From NCBI RefSeq assembly GCF_022879595.1, contig NZ_CP084265.1, positions 1 to 64,000 on the forward strand: a stretch of 64,000 bases of DNA. The letters are read 5' to 3'. The DNA is from Caballeronia sp. Lep1P3. Lineage in GTDB: Bacteria > Pseudomonadota > Gammaproteobacteria > Burkholderiales > Burkholderiaceae. This document shows positions 1 through 11,782 of the stretch, in pieces. The notes beneath the pieces are model-generated. The model was given only the letters and a program-made list of their open reading frames with translations, searched no databases and was not told where the DNA came from. Made by a program: the position numbers and the translations under genes. Every line of letters starts with the position of its first letter. Within the stretch, counting starts at the first letter, position 1.

Positions 1-1578
1 ATGAACGATTTCTGGGAACACTGTTCCGCATTGCTGGAGCGCGAGCTGACGCCCCAGCAGTACGTCACGTGGATCAAGCCGCTGGCCCCGGTCGACTTCG
101 ATGCCGGCGCGAGCACCCTGCGCATCGCCGCCCCCAACCGCTTCAAGCTCGACTGGGTGAAGAGCCAGTTCTCCGGACGCATCGCCGATCTGGCGCGGGA
201 GTTCTTCAGCGCGCCCATCGACGTGCAATTCGTTCTTGATCCGAAAGCCACGGCCCGCAGCGCGATCGGCGGCGGGCTGAACGCGGCGCCGCGCGCGGGC
301 GCCACGCCGCCGCGCCCTCCGGCGCCGTCGGTGCCATCGCCGGCTCAGCAGGCGCCTTCGGTCGTCGCGCACGCGAATGCGGCAGCGCACATCAACGCGC
401 TCGCCGCCGAAGCGGCGCAGCAGGCGCAAGCGACACAGGACGATCAAGCCGATCTCGACCTGCCGAGCCTCGACGCGAACGAAGCCGCCGCTGGCCGGCG
501 CACGTGGCGGCCGGCGAGCGCGCCTTCGGCGGGCGGTGAAAACGATTCCGCTTACGAACGCTCGAAGCTCAATCCCGTCCTCACGTTCGACAACTTCGTG
601 ACCGGTAAGGCCAACCAGCTCGCGCGCGCGGCGGCGATCCAGGTCGCCGACAATCCCGGCATCTCGTACAACCCGCTGTTTCTGTACGGCGGCGTGGGCC
701 TCGGCAAGACGCACCTGATTCACGCCATCGGCAATCAGTTGCTGATGGACAAGGCCGGCGCGCGCATCCGCTACATCCACGCCGAGCAATACGTGTCCGA
801 CGTGGTGAAGGCGTATCAGCGCAAGGCGTTCGACGACTTCAAGCGCTATTACCACTCGCTCGACCTGCTGCTCATCGACGATATTCAGTTTTTCTCGGGC
901 AAGTCGCGCACGCAGGAAGAGTTCTTCTACGCGTTCGAGGCGCTCGTCGCGAACAAGGCGCAGGTCATTATCACGAGCGACACGTATCCGAAGGAAATCT
1001 CGGGCATCGACGATCGCCTGATCTCGCGCTTCGATTCCGGCCTGACGGTCGCGATCGAGCCGCCCGAGCTGGAAATGCGCGTCGCGATTCTGATGCGCAA
1101 GGCGCTTTCCGAGGGCGTGAGCCTGTCCGAAGACGTCGCGTTCTTCGTCGCGAAACATCTGCGCTCGAACGTGCGCGAGCTGGAAGGCGCGCTGCGCAAG
1201 ATTCTCGCGTACTCGAAGTTCCACGGCCGCGACATCACCATCGAACTGACGAAGGAAGCGCTCAAAGACCTGCTGACGGTGCAGAACCGCCAGATTTCGG
1301 TGGAGAACATCCAGAAGACCGTCGCCGATTTCTACAACATCAAGGTCGCCGACATGTACTCGAAAAAGCGGCCGGCCAACATCGCGCGCCCGCGCCAGAT
1401 CGCGATGTATCTGGCGAAGGAGCTGACGCAGAAGAGCCTGCCCGAGATCGGCGAACTCTTCGGCGGACGCGACCACACGACCGTGCTGCACGCGGTGCGC
1501 AAGATCGCGGCGGAGCGCGGCAACGACGCCCAGTTGAACCACGAATTGCACGTGCTCGAACAGACGCTCAAGGGCTGA
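1..1578 (+). CDS. dnaA: Chromosomal replication initiator DnaA
   Basis: DnaA binds DnaA boxes at oriC, melts the origin and loads DnaB. The 525-residue protein has the family's four domains: an N-terminal self-association domain (about 1-80, starting [18 protein letters not shown]), a long Ala/Pro-rich linker (about 85-185), the AAA+ ATPase with Walker A GGVGLGKT (Lys236) and Walker B LLLIDD (Asp293/Asp294), and a C-terminal helix-turn-helix with the DnaA signature [11 protein letters not shown] near residue 490. The linker is longer than in E. coli DnaA, as is usual in Burkholderiaceae. The sequence was cut exactly at its ATG, so the upstream region, where oriC is expected, is not in view. 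dnaN and gyrB follow. Confidence 0.98.
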   Translation: MNDFWEHCSALLERELTPQQYVTWIKPLAPVDFDAGASTLRIAAPNRFKLDWVKSQFSGRIADLAREFFSAPIDVQFVLDPKATARSAIGGGLNAAPRAGATPPRPPAPSVPSPAQQAPSVVAHANAAAHINALAAEAAQQAQATQDDQADLDLPSLDANEAAAGRRTWRPASAPSAGGENDSAYERSKLNPVLTFDNFVTGKANQLARAAAIQVADNPGISYNPLFLYGGVGLGKTHLIHAIGNQLLMDKAGARIRYIHAEQYVSDVVKAYQRKAFDDFKRYYHSLDLLLIDDIQFFSGKSRTQEEFFYAFEALVANKAQVIITSDTYPKEISGIDDRLISRFDSGLTVAIEPPELEMRVAILMRKALSEGVSLSEDVAFFVAKHLRSNVRELEGALRKILAYSKFHGRDITIELTKEALKDLLTVQNRQISVENIQKTVADFYNIKVADMYSKKRPANIARPRQIAMYLAKELTQKSLPEIGELFGGRDHTTVLHAVRKIAAERGNDAQLNHELHVLEQTLKG

Positions 1579-1849
1579 CGAAGCGGCGGGCGCAAGCGCG
1601 CGGCGTGCGTCGATTGTTGCGCGCGCGGGCCTGTTTATTGGCGAAAACGCCCCCAATTTTTAGGGGCCGGTGCCGATTTCAGGCACAATACAGGTTTGCC
1701 GTCCATGGCCTGGGCGGTTCTGAAGCGCAAGCTTTCGCGAGTGACCGGCGGGGGGCCGGCAACGCGTGTTACGAGGTTGTCCAGCGGGCAAACGGTGGCG
1801 CTACGGTGGCCAACCGCGGGACAGGCCGTCACATCAATGAAGGAACTCT

Positions 1850-2956
1850 ATGCAACTGGTCAAGACCGAACGAGATAATCTTCTAAGGCCGCTGCAAACC
1901 GTGAGCGGTATCGTAGAACGCCGCCACACGTTGCCTATCCTCGCGAATCTGCTCATCACCAAGAACGGCGCCGACGTGTCGTTCCTCTCGACGGACCTCG
2001 AACTTCAGATCACCACGCGCGCCGATTTCGGCGTCGGCGGCGATCAGGTTGCCACCACCGTCGCCGCGCGCAAGCTGCTCGACATCCTGCGCGCGATGCC
2101 TTCGGGCGACGTCGCGCTCGACCTCTCCGACAAGCGCCTCACCGTGCGCTCGGGCAAGAGCCGCTTCGCGCTGCAAACCCTCGCGGCCGACGAATTTCCC
2201 ACGGTCAACCAGGCTACGGACTTCGGCGCAAGCCTCTCGGTTCCGCAGAAGACGTTCCGCCAGCTGCTCGGCATGGTCTATTTCGCGATGGCCCAGCAGG
2301 ACATCCGCTACTACCTGAACGGCATGCTGCTCGTGGTGGACGGCGACCAGCTGATGGCGGTCGCAACGGACGGCCACCGTCTCGCGTTCTCGTCGATGAA
2401 AATCGAAGGCGGCGCGTTTCCGCGCCAGGAAGTCATCATCCCGCGCAAGACCATCCTCGAATTACAGCGCCTGCTCGAAGACATCGACGACACGCTTCAG
2501 ATCGACATCGCCGCGACGCAGGTGAAATTCACCTTCGGTCAGGTGGAACTGGTGTCGAAGCTCGTCGAAGGCAAGTTCCCCGACTTCCAGCGCGTGATTC
2601 CGAAGGCGCACAAGAACACGTTCGAAATCGGCCGCGAAGAATTGCAGCGTTCGCTTCAGCGCGCCGCCATTCTGACTTCCGACAAGTTCAAGGGCGTGCG
2701 CTGCCTCGTCGAGCCGGGCCAGCTCAAGATCATGTCGACGAACGCGGATCAGGAAGAAGCACAGGAAGAACTCGAAATCGCTTATCAGGGCGATACCGTC
2801 GATATCGGATTCAACGTCACGTACCTGCTCGACGTGCTCGCGAATCTGAAGGTCGACACGCTGCAAGTCGCGCTCGGCGACGCGAATTCCAGCGCGCTCA
2901 TCACGATTCCCGAGAACGAGGAATTCAAATACGTGGTGATGCCGATGCGTATCTGA
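1850..2956 (+). CDS. dnaN: DNA polymerase III subunit beta (sliding clamp)
   Basis: DnaN forms the ring-shaped dimer that tethers DNA polymerase to the template. The 368-residue length and start MQLVKTERDNLLRPLQTV fit the family, as does the C-terminal VVMPMRI. All three clamp domains are covered without interruption. It lies 271 bp downstream of dnaA in the standard dnaA-dnaN-gyrB order. A clear hairpin terminator follows the stop, so dnaN and gyrB are probably separate transcription units. Confidence 0.98.
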   Translation: MQLVKTERDNLLRPLQTVSGIVERRHTLPILANLLITKNGADVSFLSTDLELQITTRADFGVGGDQVATTVAARKLLDILRAMPSGDVALDLSDKRLTVRSGKSRFALQTLAADEFPTVNQATDFGASLSVPQKTFRQLLGMVYFAMAQQDIRYYLNGMLLVVDGDQLMAVATDGHRLAFSSMKIEGGAFPRQEVIIPRKTILELQRLLEDIDDTLQIDIAATQVKFTFGQVELVSKLVEGKFPDFQRVIPKAHKNTFEIGREELQRSLQRAAILTSDKFKGVRCLVEPGQLKIMSTNADQEEAQEELEIAYQGDTVDIGFNVTYLLDVLANLKVDTLQVALGDANSSALITIPENEEFKYVVMPMRI

Positions 2957-2974
2957 CGCGCTCGATACCAATGA

Positions 2975-5560
<2,586 letters not shown>

Positions 5561-5567
5561 GGGGTGA

Positions 5568-5897
5568 AGTGACGCGTCGGCCCTCGCGCCGACGCTTCGC
5601 CCCGAACCGCCCCACACCAAGTACTTACACATCGAAACCCCCGATGTCGTCGAAAACGGCATCGCGTTCTGCTGCCTGCATCACAAACTCTTCGATATCG
5701 GCGCGTTCACGCTCGGCCGCGAGCAGCGCGTACTCGTCTCGGACGAAGCACACGGAACCGATCGATTCGACGCGATCCTTCTGCGGCATCACGGCAGCCA
5801 GTTGAACGCGCCCGTCAGACGGGAACATCATCCGTCGGGGCGTTTCGTCGACTGGCACCGCGCGCAAGTCTTCCGGGGGCGCGCACGGCCGCTCTAA
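5568..5897 (+). pseudogene. C-terminal remnant of an HNH restriction endonuclease
   Basis: One open frame without a start codon reads IETPDVVENGIAFCCLHHK, LFDIGAFTL, HGTDRFDAILLRHHGSQL and FVDWHRAQVFRGRARPL, then TAA at 5895-5897. This matches what I know of the C-terminal HNH half (VVENGLALCSLHHKLFDRGAFTL type) of the nuclease family that includes phosphorothioate-dependent McrA-like enzymes. The histidines and the ENG/CxLHHK motif survive. The N-terminal DNA-recognition domain and any start are missing: an in-frame TGA lies at 5565, five bases past gyrB. It looks like the tail of a lost defence gene. The family call is from memory of the motif. Confidence 0.65.
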
Positions 5898-5996
5898 CCG
5901 AAGCCGGTTCGCCGCCTCAACCCGCGTACACTTCGCCTTCTGACCATCAATCAGGCGCGCGAGCCGAACGCGCGCCATCGCATCAAGAGAATCCAT

Positions 5997-6191
5997 ATGT
6001 TCACCTGCCGAAATCAATCATGCGGCACGCAATGGGAGCTATCCGACGTCGTCGTCAAGAACGAAGGCCAAGGTCTCCTGTTTCGCTGTCCGATGTGCGG
6101 CGCGCGCAACTACGTGACGCGCCATCAGTCGCAAGAAGGCGAAGTCAGCTACGAGCAGGTCACCGACATTCCGCCGCACGGCGAGCGCTAA
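5997..6191 (+). CDS. Small zinc-ribbon protein, unknown function
   Basis: This 64-residue protein has two cysteine pairs, Cys4-x4-Cys9 (CRNQSC) and CPMC near residues 31-34, which is the layout of a zinc ribbon. The rest (VSYEQVTDIPPHGER) is polar, and there is no signal peptide or membrane segment, so it is probably cytosolic. Its stop is 4 bp before the dbpA start, so the two are likely co-transcribed and translationally coupled. A role in RNA metabolism is possible from context only. Confidence 0.7.
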   Translation: MFTCRNQSCGTQWELSDVVVKNEGQGLLFRCPMCGARNYVTRHQSQEGEVSYEQVTDIPPHGER

Positions 6192-6195
6192 GCAT

Positions 6196-7578
6196 ATGAC
6201 GATCGATACGAACTTCAACTCCCTGCCGCTCACGCCCGCGATGCAGGCCAACTTGCAGCAGCTCGGCTATCAGTCGATGACGCCGATCCAGGCCGCGAGC
6301 CTGCCGCACGCGCTCGCAGGGCACGACCTCATCGCGCAGGCGAAGACCGGCAGCGGCAAGACCGCCGCCTTCACCTTGCCGCTGCTCGCGCGGCTCGACG
6401 CGAAGCAGTTCGCGGTGCAAGCGCTCGTGCTGTGCCCGACGCGCGAACTCGCCGATCAGGTCACGCAGGAAATCCGCCGCCTCGCGCGCGCCGAAGAGAA
6501 CGTGAAAGTCCTGACGCTCTGCGGCGGCACGCCGATGCGTCCGCAGATCGCGAGCCTCGAACACGGCGCGCATATCGTCGTGGGAACGCCCGGGCGCATC
6601 ATGGATCACCTTCAGCGCGAAACGCTTTCGCTCGACGCCGTTCGCACGCTCGTCCTCGACGAAGCCGACCGCATGCTCGACATGGGCTTTTTCGACGACA
6701 TCGCGTCAGTCGCGCGTCGATGCCCGAAGGATCGGCAGACGCTGCTTTTCTCGGCGACGTATCCCGAAGGCATCGCGAAACTGAGCCAGCAGTTCCTGCG
6801 CAATCCGCGCGAAATCAAGCTCACCGAACAGCACAGCAACGCGAAGATCAAGCAGCGTTTCTATGAGGTCGAAGATGACGAGCGGCTCCACGCCGTCGGG
6901 CTGCTGCTGGATCACTATCGGCCGGTGAGCACGCTCGCGTTCTGCAACACGAAGCAGCAATGCCGCGATCTGCTCGACGTATTGCGCGCGCAGGGCTTCG
7001 AGGCGCTCACGCTGCACGGCGAACTGGAGCAGCGCGAACGCGATCAGGTGCTCGTGCAGTTCGCCAATCGCAGTTGCTCGGTGCTCGTCGCGACGGATGT
7101 CGCCGCGCGCGGGCTCGACATCGCGCAACTGGAAGCGGTCATCAACGTCGATGTCACGCCCGATCCCGAAGTGCATGTGCATCGCATTGGCCGGACCGGG
7201 CGCGCGGGCGAAGAAGGCTGGGCGCTGTCGCTCGCGAGCATGGACGAGATGGGGCGCGTCGGCGGCATCGAGCAATTGCTGCGGACCGAAGTGGAATGGC
7301 ATCCGCTGTCGGAGCTGACGTCGGCGGAACCGGGCCATCTCAAGCCGCCCATGGCGACGCTGCAGATTCTCGGCGGACGCAAGGACAAGATCCGCCCCGG
7401 CGACGTGCTCGGCGCGCTCACGGGCGAAGCGGGCTTTACCGGCGAGCAGATCGGCAAGATCAACGTGATGGACATGGTCACGTATGTGGCCGTCGCGCGC
7501 GACATCGCCGACGACGCCGCCCGCAGGCTGAGCGCCGGCAAGCTCAAGGGCCGCAAGGTGAAAGTGCGGCGGATGTAG
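6196..7578 (+). CDS. dbpA: ATP-dependent RNA helicase DbpA
   Basis: DbpA is a DEAD-box RNA helicase that binds hairpin 92 of 23S rRNA and acts in large-subunit assembly. The 460 residues carry the helicase motifs in order: Walker A AKTGSGKT (about 49-56), PTRELADQV, DEAD (155-158), SAT, and HRIGRTGRAG. The C-terminal ~75 residues (MATLQILGGRKDKIRPGDVL onward, ending GRKVKVRRM) form the DbpA RNA-binding domain, which separates it from RhlE/SrmB. It overlaps nothing and ends 2 bp before the convergent MFS gene. Confidence 0.93.
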   Translation: MTIDTNFNSLPLTPAMQANLQQLGYQSMTPIQAASLPHALAGHDLIAQAKTGSGKTAAFTLPLLARLDAKQFAVQALVLCPTRELADQVTQEIRRLARAEENVKVLTLCGGTPMRPQIASLEHGAHIVVGTPGRIMDHLQRETLSLDAVRTLVLDEADRMLDMGFFDDIASVARRCPKDRQTLLFSATYPEGIAKLSQQFLRNPREIKLTEQHSNAKIKQRFYEVEDDERLHAVGLLLDHYRPVSTLAFCNTKQQCRDLLDVLRAQGFEALTLHGELEQRERDQVLVQFANRSCSVLVATDVAARGLDIAQLEAVINVDVTPDPEVHVHRIGRTGRAGEEGWALSLASMDEMGRVGGIEQLLRTEVEWHPLSELTSAEPGHLKPPMATLQILGGRKDKIRPGDVLGALTGEAGFTGEQIGKINVMDMVTYVAVARDIADDAARRLSAGKLKGRKVKVRRM

Positions 7579-7580
7579 CC

Positions 7581-9011
7581 TCAGGCCTTTTGCGAGCGCT
7601 CCGCCGCGATCTCGTCCGATGCGCTCTTCGGCGCGTCGCGCGTGACGAGCCGCAAGCCGCTCGCAATGCTGCCCGCGCCCGCAAAGGCCGCGCCGAGCGA
7701 GAGCGCGAGCGTCGGTCCGTGTTTTCCGGCAAGGCTGAAGCACAGCGCGACGAGCGCCGCGCCCGTCGCCTGCCCGATCAGGCGCGAGGTCGCGATCATG
7801 CCGCTCGCGCCGCCGCTTCGTTCGCGCGGCGCGCTCGACATGAACGCCTTCAGATTCGGCGACTGAAAGAAGCCGAAGCCCGCGCCGCAGATCGCCATGC
7901 GCACGCAGATGTCGAGCGCGTGCGGCTCGGCCGGCAGCATCGCGAGCGAGGCCATTCCCGCGCAGAGAATCGCGAGTCCGACGCCGCCCAGCAAGCCTGG
8001 CGAACGGCGGTCGGACATGCGCCCGGCGATCGGCGCCATCAGCGCGACGAGCGCGGACCACGGCGTCATCAGAAAGCCGGTCTCGACCTGGCTGCGCCCG
8101 AGCACGCTTTCGAAGAAGAACGGCAGCGAGACGAACGCGAGCCCTTGCGCGGCGAACGAGCAGATCGCGGTCATCGTCGAGAGCGCGAACATCGGGCGGC
8201 GAAAGAGATCGACCGGCAGCATCGGCGCGGGATGGCCGCGCTCGCGTCGCAGCAGCAAAACGCCCGCGATCAGCGCGACGCCGAATGCCGTGAGCACGGA
8301 GCGCGCCGGCGCGCGCTGGGCCGCTTCGCCGAGCGCGAAGATCAGCGAGGCGAACGTGACGACGTTGAGCAACGCGGCGATGCGGTCGAAGCCGTGTTCC
8401 GCGCGCTTCGTCTGCGGCAGCGACGGCCACGCGATCGTCAGCGCGAACACGCCGACCGGCAGGTTCACCGCGAAAAGCCACGGCCACGTGCCGAGCGAGA
8501 GCACGATGGACGCGACCGTCGGCCCGACCGCGAACGCGATCCCGACGACGAGCGCGTTCAACCCGACGCCGCGCCCGAGCCGATGCGGCGGAAAGATCGC
8601 GCTGATGAGCGCCGCGTTGACGCTCATGATCGCGCTCGCGCCGAGGCCCTGGAGCAGGCGCGCGGCGACGAGCGTCGGCAGCGACCACGAGAGCGCGCAC
8701 ACCGCGGACGCCACGAGAAACACGACGAGCCCGGCGAGATACACGCGCCGATGGCCGAGAATGCCGCCGAGCGCGGCGAACGGCAGCAGCGTCGCGACCA
8801 TCGCGAGCTGATACGCGTTGATGATCCAGACGGACGCGGCGGGCGTCGTGTGCAAATCGGCGGCGATGGCCGGCAGTGCAGTGTTGGCGATCGCTGTGTC
8901 GAGCGTCGCGAGCGAGACCGAGAGCAGGATCGCGGCCATGCCTCGGCGCTCGAGCGGGGTCATGGGCGCGGCGGGATCGTGAGAGGCGGGTGGGAGAGTG
9001 TCGGCGGCCAC
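7581..9011 (-). CDS. MFS transporter, DHA2-like multidrug exporter family
   Basis: This 476-residue membrane protein has about 14 hydrophobic segments, the number typical of the DHA2 drug:proton antiporter family. Family motifs include LDTAIANTALPAIAADL in the first helix, RRVYLAGLVVF after helix 2, and ARLLQGLGASAIM in helix 4. It is a probable proton-driven efflux pump of the inner membrane, but its substrate cannot be read from the sequence. It converges on dbpA with a 2-bp gap and is divergent from the DUF488 gene at 9166. Confidence 0.85.
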   Translation of the reverse strand: MAADTLPPASHDPAAPMTPLERRGMAAILLSVSLATLDTAIANTALPAIAADLHTTPAASVWIINAYQLAMVATLLPFAALGGILGHRRVYLAGLVVFLVASAVCALSWSLPTLVAARLLQGLGASAIMSVNAALISAIFPPHRLGRGVGLNALVVGIAFAVGPTVASIVLSLGTWPWLFAVNLPVGVFALTIAWPSLPQTKRAEHGFDRIAALLNVVTFASLIFALGEAAQRAPARSVLTAFGVALIAGVLLLRRERGHPAPMLPVDLFRRPMFALSTMTAICSFAAQGLAFVSLPFFFESVLGRSQVETGFLMTPWSALVALMAPIAGRMSDRRSPGLLGGVGLAILCAGMASLAMLPAEPHALDICVRMAICGAGFGFFQSPNLKAFMSSAPRERSGGASGMIATSRLIGQATGAALVALCFSLAGKHGPTLALSLGAAFAGAGSIASGLRLVTRDAPKSASDEIAAERSQKA

Positions 9012-9165
9012 GTCGGTGATCTGGATTTAAGCGGAGCAGGAATAATCCGACACGATACGGGAACGCCGCGCTTCGTGCTCGACATCGCCGCACACGCTTT
9101 CAGAAAGATATCGACGCCGGTTATGCTCGCCGACGATAGCGACGATAGCTCCCGGAGGGCGACAC

Positions 9166-9552
9166 ATGGCAATTCGAATCGTGCGGCTGGGCGCGCCGCG
9201 AGCGGAAAACGAGGGACTGCGGATCGGCACCGTCCGGCGTCCGCCGCGCGGCGTGCCGAAAGCGGAATTCGCGCGCCGCGATTTCTACGATGTTTGGTAT
9301 CCGAATCTGTCGCCGTCGCAGGAATTGGTGACAGAGGCGCTGCACGCCGAAAGCGAGAAGGACTGGCGCGGCTTCGTGAAGAAGTTCAAGGCCGAGATGG
9401 CGCAACACGATGCGAGCAAGTCGCTCGACCTGCTCGCCGCGCTCTCGCATACGGCGAATCTGTCGGTCGGATGCTACTGCAAGGATGAAGCGCGGTGTCA
9501 CCGGTCGGTGTTGCGGGAACTGCTGTTGAAGCGGGGAGCGGAGGTAGTTTGA
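9166..9552 (+). CDS. DUF488 family protein
   Basis: This 128-residue protein belongs to DUF488, recognised by the N-terminal IRIVRLGAPR, the central FYDVWYPNLSPSQEL and the cysteine-rich C-terminal CYCKDEARCHRSVLRELL. Family members are small cytosolic proteins of unknown biochemical role. The ATG at 9166 follows a good Shine-Dalgarno (GGAGG). It stands alone between the divergent MFS gene and the convergent lipoprotein operon. Confidence 0.85.
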   Translation: MAIRIVRLGAPRAENEGLRIGTVRRPPRGVPKAEFARRDFYDVWYPNLSPSQELVTEALHAESEKDWRGFVKKFKAEMAQHDASKSLDLLAALSHTANLSVGCYCKDEARCHRSVLRELLLKRGAEVV

Positions 9553-9606
9553 GCGGTGGCGCGCTGCCCGTGAAGGGCAAGCGCGCTCGTCGCCCGGATG
9601 GATTGC

Positions 9607-10287
9607 TTAGTCGGTGCCGTACTTCGGGGAGCGCGGTCCGTACAGCAGTCCTTTCTGGCCGCCCGTTGCCAGAAGCCGCTGGCTCGTGAGGCCGGCGACG
9701 TCGTAAGACTTGTCGCTCAGCGTGTGCGCGACCTGCGTGCCGATGCCCGTCGCGATCATCCCGATCAGACCGCCGCCGACGGTCACGTTGTAGCCGACTT
9801 CCTTGCCGTTGGCCGTCGCCGATCCCTTCCACAGCTCGTCGCCCGAGCGCAGATCGACCAGCTTCGCGTTCGCGGTCACGGTCGTCTTGCTGTCGAGGAT
9901 CACGTATTTCGTGCCGTAGTCGGTCACGGTCGTGTAGAGCGCGGCATCGGCGCCGAAGATTTCACGCAGCTTTGCGGGCGCGACGTTCTGGATGTCGGCA
10001 GGCGTCGTCAGCCCGTTGTGCCTGAACGTCTCTTCCATTTCGGCGACCGGCACCACGTAGTAGCCGCCTTCGGCGAGCGGCATCGTCATTTGAGACAGCA
10101 TGCCGTGCGTCGCGTTGACGTCGGCTGTCTGGTCGACGGGCGGAAGCACGAGAATCGAGCGCGGCTTGCTGTTGCGCAAAGCCGTGTAATCCGCCTGCTG
10201 CTGCTGCGGCGCGCGCGAGGCGCATGCGCTCAGCATCAGCAGGGCCCCGAACATCGCGATGAGTTTGCGAGAAAAGGTCATGGTCAT
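9607..10287 (-). CDS. DUF799 lipoprotein (GNA1162-like)
   Basis: The 226 residues start with a signal peptide and lipobox (LMLSACAS), so it is a lipoprotein. The body fits DUF799, the family of Neisseria GNA1162: SILVLPPVDQTADVNAT, then YYVVPVAEMEETFRHNG and VGGGLIGMIATGIGTQ. It is the third gene of a tight operon with a DUF4810 and a CsgG-like lipoprotein (9-bp and 25-bp gaps), a trio that is conserved across proteobacteria. An outer-membrane assembly is likely; the activity is not established. Confidence 0.85.
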   Translation of the reverse strand: MTMTFSRKLIAMFGALLMLSACASRAPQQQQADYTALRNSKPRSILVLPPVDQTADVNATHGMLSQMTMPLAEGGYYVVPVAEMEETFRHNGLTTPADIQNVAPAKLREIFGADAALYTTVTDYGTKYVILDSKTTVTANAKLVDLRSGDELWKGSATANGKEVGYNVTVGGGLIGMIATGIGTQVAHTLSDKSYDVAGLTSQRLLATGGQKGLLYGPRSPKYGTD

Positions 10288-10296
10288 GGCGGTCGC

Positions 10297-10665
10297 TTAC
10301 TTGAGATGGCTCAACAGGAAGTCCATGTAGACGGACGACTCGGGAAACGCTTGCTTCTCCGCGCCGAACTCCTGGCGCGCTGCATCGGCTTGCCCGAGGC
10401 TCGCGTACAGATTGCCGAGATGCGCGTGGAAGCCCGGCGGCACCGCGTTGCCTTTCGCGAGAATCTGCTGGCGCGCTTTCTCCAGCGCGTCAATCTGCTC
10501 GGACGGGGTCTTCTGGCCTTTGAAGTATTCGTAGACCTGCGGCTGATAGCCGTCCCATTGGTAGAGCGGCGGCGTAGGCTGCGTACTCGCGCATCCCGTC
10601 AGCAGCGCGCACGCCGCCGCGACCGACAGCGCGACGCCGGTCGAAATGTGATTCGTGTTGAACAT
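10297..10665 (-). CDS. DUF4810 lipoprotein
   Basis: The 122-residue protein has a signal peptide and lipobox (ALLTGCAS), followed by the DUF4810 pattern PLYQWDGYQPQVYEYFKGQ. The rest (FHAHLGNLYASLGQADAARQ, then ESSVYMDFLLSHLK) looks like one or two TPR-type helical hairpins, which suggests a scaffold. It is the middle gene of the three-lipoprotein operon. Confidence 0.85.
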   Translation of the reverse strand: MFNTNHISTGVALSVAAACALLTGCASTQPTPPLYQWDGYQPQVYEYFKGQKTPSEQIDALEKARQQILAKGNAVPPGFHAHLGNLYASLGQADAARQEFGAEKQAFPESSVYMDFLLSHLK

Positions 10666-10690
10666 GGTTCGGATGGCTTTGGTTGATGCT

Positions 10691-11368
10691 TTACTTCGCG
10701 GCCTGAAGCGCGCCGGCGTCGACTTTTTCGACGAGATGGTTCACTGCTTCCTGAATCGCCAGGTCGAGGACCTTGCCATTGAGCGTGGAGTCGTAGCTCG
10801 CGGTTCCGCCGAAGCCGATGACCTCGCGATTCGACAAGCTGTATTCGCCCGCGCCCTGGCTCGATGCGACGACTTCGGACGTCGTCGTGTCGACGATGTT
10901 GAGGCTCACCTTCGCGTAGGCGACTTGCGTCTTTCCGTGACCGAGGATGCCGAAGAGTTGCTGATCGCCGACTTCCTTGCGGCCGAACTCGGTCACGTCG
11001 CCCGTGATGACGTAGGTCGCGCCCTTGAGCGCCTGGCTCTTGTTGGCGATCGCGGCTTCCTGCTTGATCTCGCCCAGGTTGTCACGGTCGAGAACGGTGA
11101 ACCGGCGGCTTTGCTGCAGCGTCGTGAGGAGAATGGTTTTCGCCTGGCTGCCGACACGATCGACGCCATCGGAGAAGACGCCGCGCATGTAGCTCGAACG
11201 GTTGTCGAACTTGCCGACCGAAACCGCGACGGGCCGGCCCGCGTAGGGCGTGCGCGCGCTGCTGACTTCGGGTACGGGCAAGGATCGCGATGCTTCGGTC
11301 GCGCATGCGCTGAGGATCGCAATGGCGCACGGGACGATGATCGCCGTGCGCGCGTTGATTGACTTCAT
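10691..11368 (-). CDS. CsgG/HfaB-family lipoprotein
   Basis: The 225-residue protein has a signal peptide and lipobox (AIAILSACAT) and the CsgG/HfaB-type body: VAVSVGKFDNRSSYMRG, TTLQQSRRFTVLDRDNLGEI, YVITGDVTEFGRKE. CsgG proteins form outer-membrane secretion pores or act in envelope assembly. Without curli genes nearby, this one is better read as part of the CsgG-DUF4810-DUF799 set. I chose the ATG at 11368 because it starts directly on the signal peptide (MKSINARTAIIVPCAIA); the open frame reaches 19 codons further up. Confidence 0.85.
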   Translation of the reverse strand: MKSINARTAIIVPCAIAILSACATEASRSLPVPEVSSARTPYAGRPVAVSVGKFDNRSSYMRGVFSDGVDRVGSQAKTILLTTLQQSRRFTVLDRDNLGEIKQEAAIANKSQALKGATYVITGDVTEFGRKEVGDQQLFGILGHGKTQVAYAKVSLNIVDTTTSEVVASSQGAGEYSLSNREVIGFGGTASYDSTLNGKVLDLAIQEAVNHLVEKVDAGALQAAK

Positions 11369-11562
11369 GGTTTGCCTCTTTGGATACGCCGTCGCGGTGC
11401 GCTTGGTGAGGGCGCGCGCTGACACGTCGCGTGTCAGCGGAACTTGCGGCCGGTCAGGACGCGACGGCGAAAAAGGAAGCGATTGTTAAGCGATTCGGGG
11501 CGCCGGTTCGTCGGAGCAGTCTGAAATGTCGGCGTGCGACGGGTGAGAGGCTGTCGGAAAGC

Positions 11563-11595
11563 AAAAAGCCCGGTCAACTTTCGCTGACCGGGCTT
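11563..11595 (-). terminator. Terminator, probably the original one of tRNA-Lys
   Basis: The inverted repeat AAGCCCGGTCA-actttcgc-TGACCGGGCTT has a T-run on the minus strand (AAAAA on plus at 11563-11567). It lies 12 bp from the tRNA-Lys 3' fragment at 11607 and points the same way as that tRNA. It fits the terminator that served tRNA-Lys before the island separated them. Confidence 0.7.
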
Positions 11596-11606
11596 CGGGA
11601 ATTCTT

Positions 11607-11657
11607 TTGGTGGGGCGTGAGTGACTCGAACACTCGACCTACGGATTAAGAGTCCGC
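11607..11657 (-). repeat. attachment-site repeat: 3' part of tRNA-Lys(CTT)
   Basis: These 51 bp are identical to 43807-43857. They run from the CCA end of tRNA-Lys through the T arm and the anticodon loop to the anticodon stem; the sequences part at the next base (AC here, TG in the tRNA). The intact tRNA is at the other copy, so this is the distal att site left by integration of the island. Confidence 0.9.
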
Positions 11658-11751
11658 ACAAGCGACGCATTACTCGGCATTGATCTGGATTTATCGGTGA
11701 GCTAGCTCACTGATTTTAAAGAATAAAGTTTTGTCGTGCCAAGATTTTGTA

Positions 11752-11780
11752 TTGACCCGTATTGCGCCGCGTTCCATAAT
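11752..11780 (+). promoter_or_regulatory. Promoter of the integrase gene
   Basis: TTGACC (11752-11757) and CATAAT (11775-11780) are 17 bp apart, a near-consensus sigma-70 promoter. The tandem GGTTACA motif starts 3 bp after the -10 box, over the expected transcription start, so a protein bound there would block it. Confidence 0.6.
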
Positions 11781-11782
11781 CG

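Noticed and set aside
1579..1849. oriC between dnaA and dnaN
   Set aside because: No cluster of DnaA boxes (TTATCCACA type) is visible here. In Burkholderia oriC is expected upstream of dnaA, outside the window.
6706..9488. Very long open frames on both strands overlapping dbpA and the MFS gene
   Set aside because: Arg/Ala-rich translations without any domain; they overlap two well-recognised genes.
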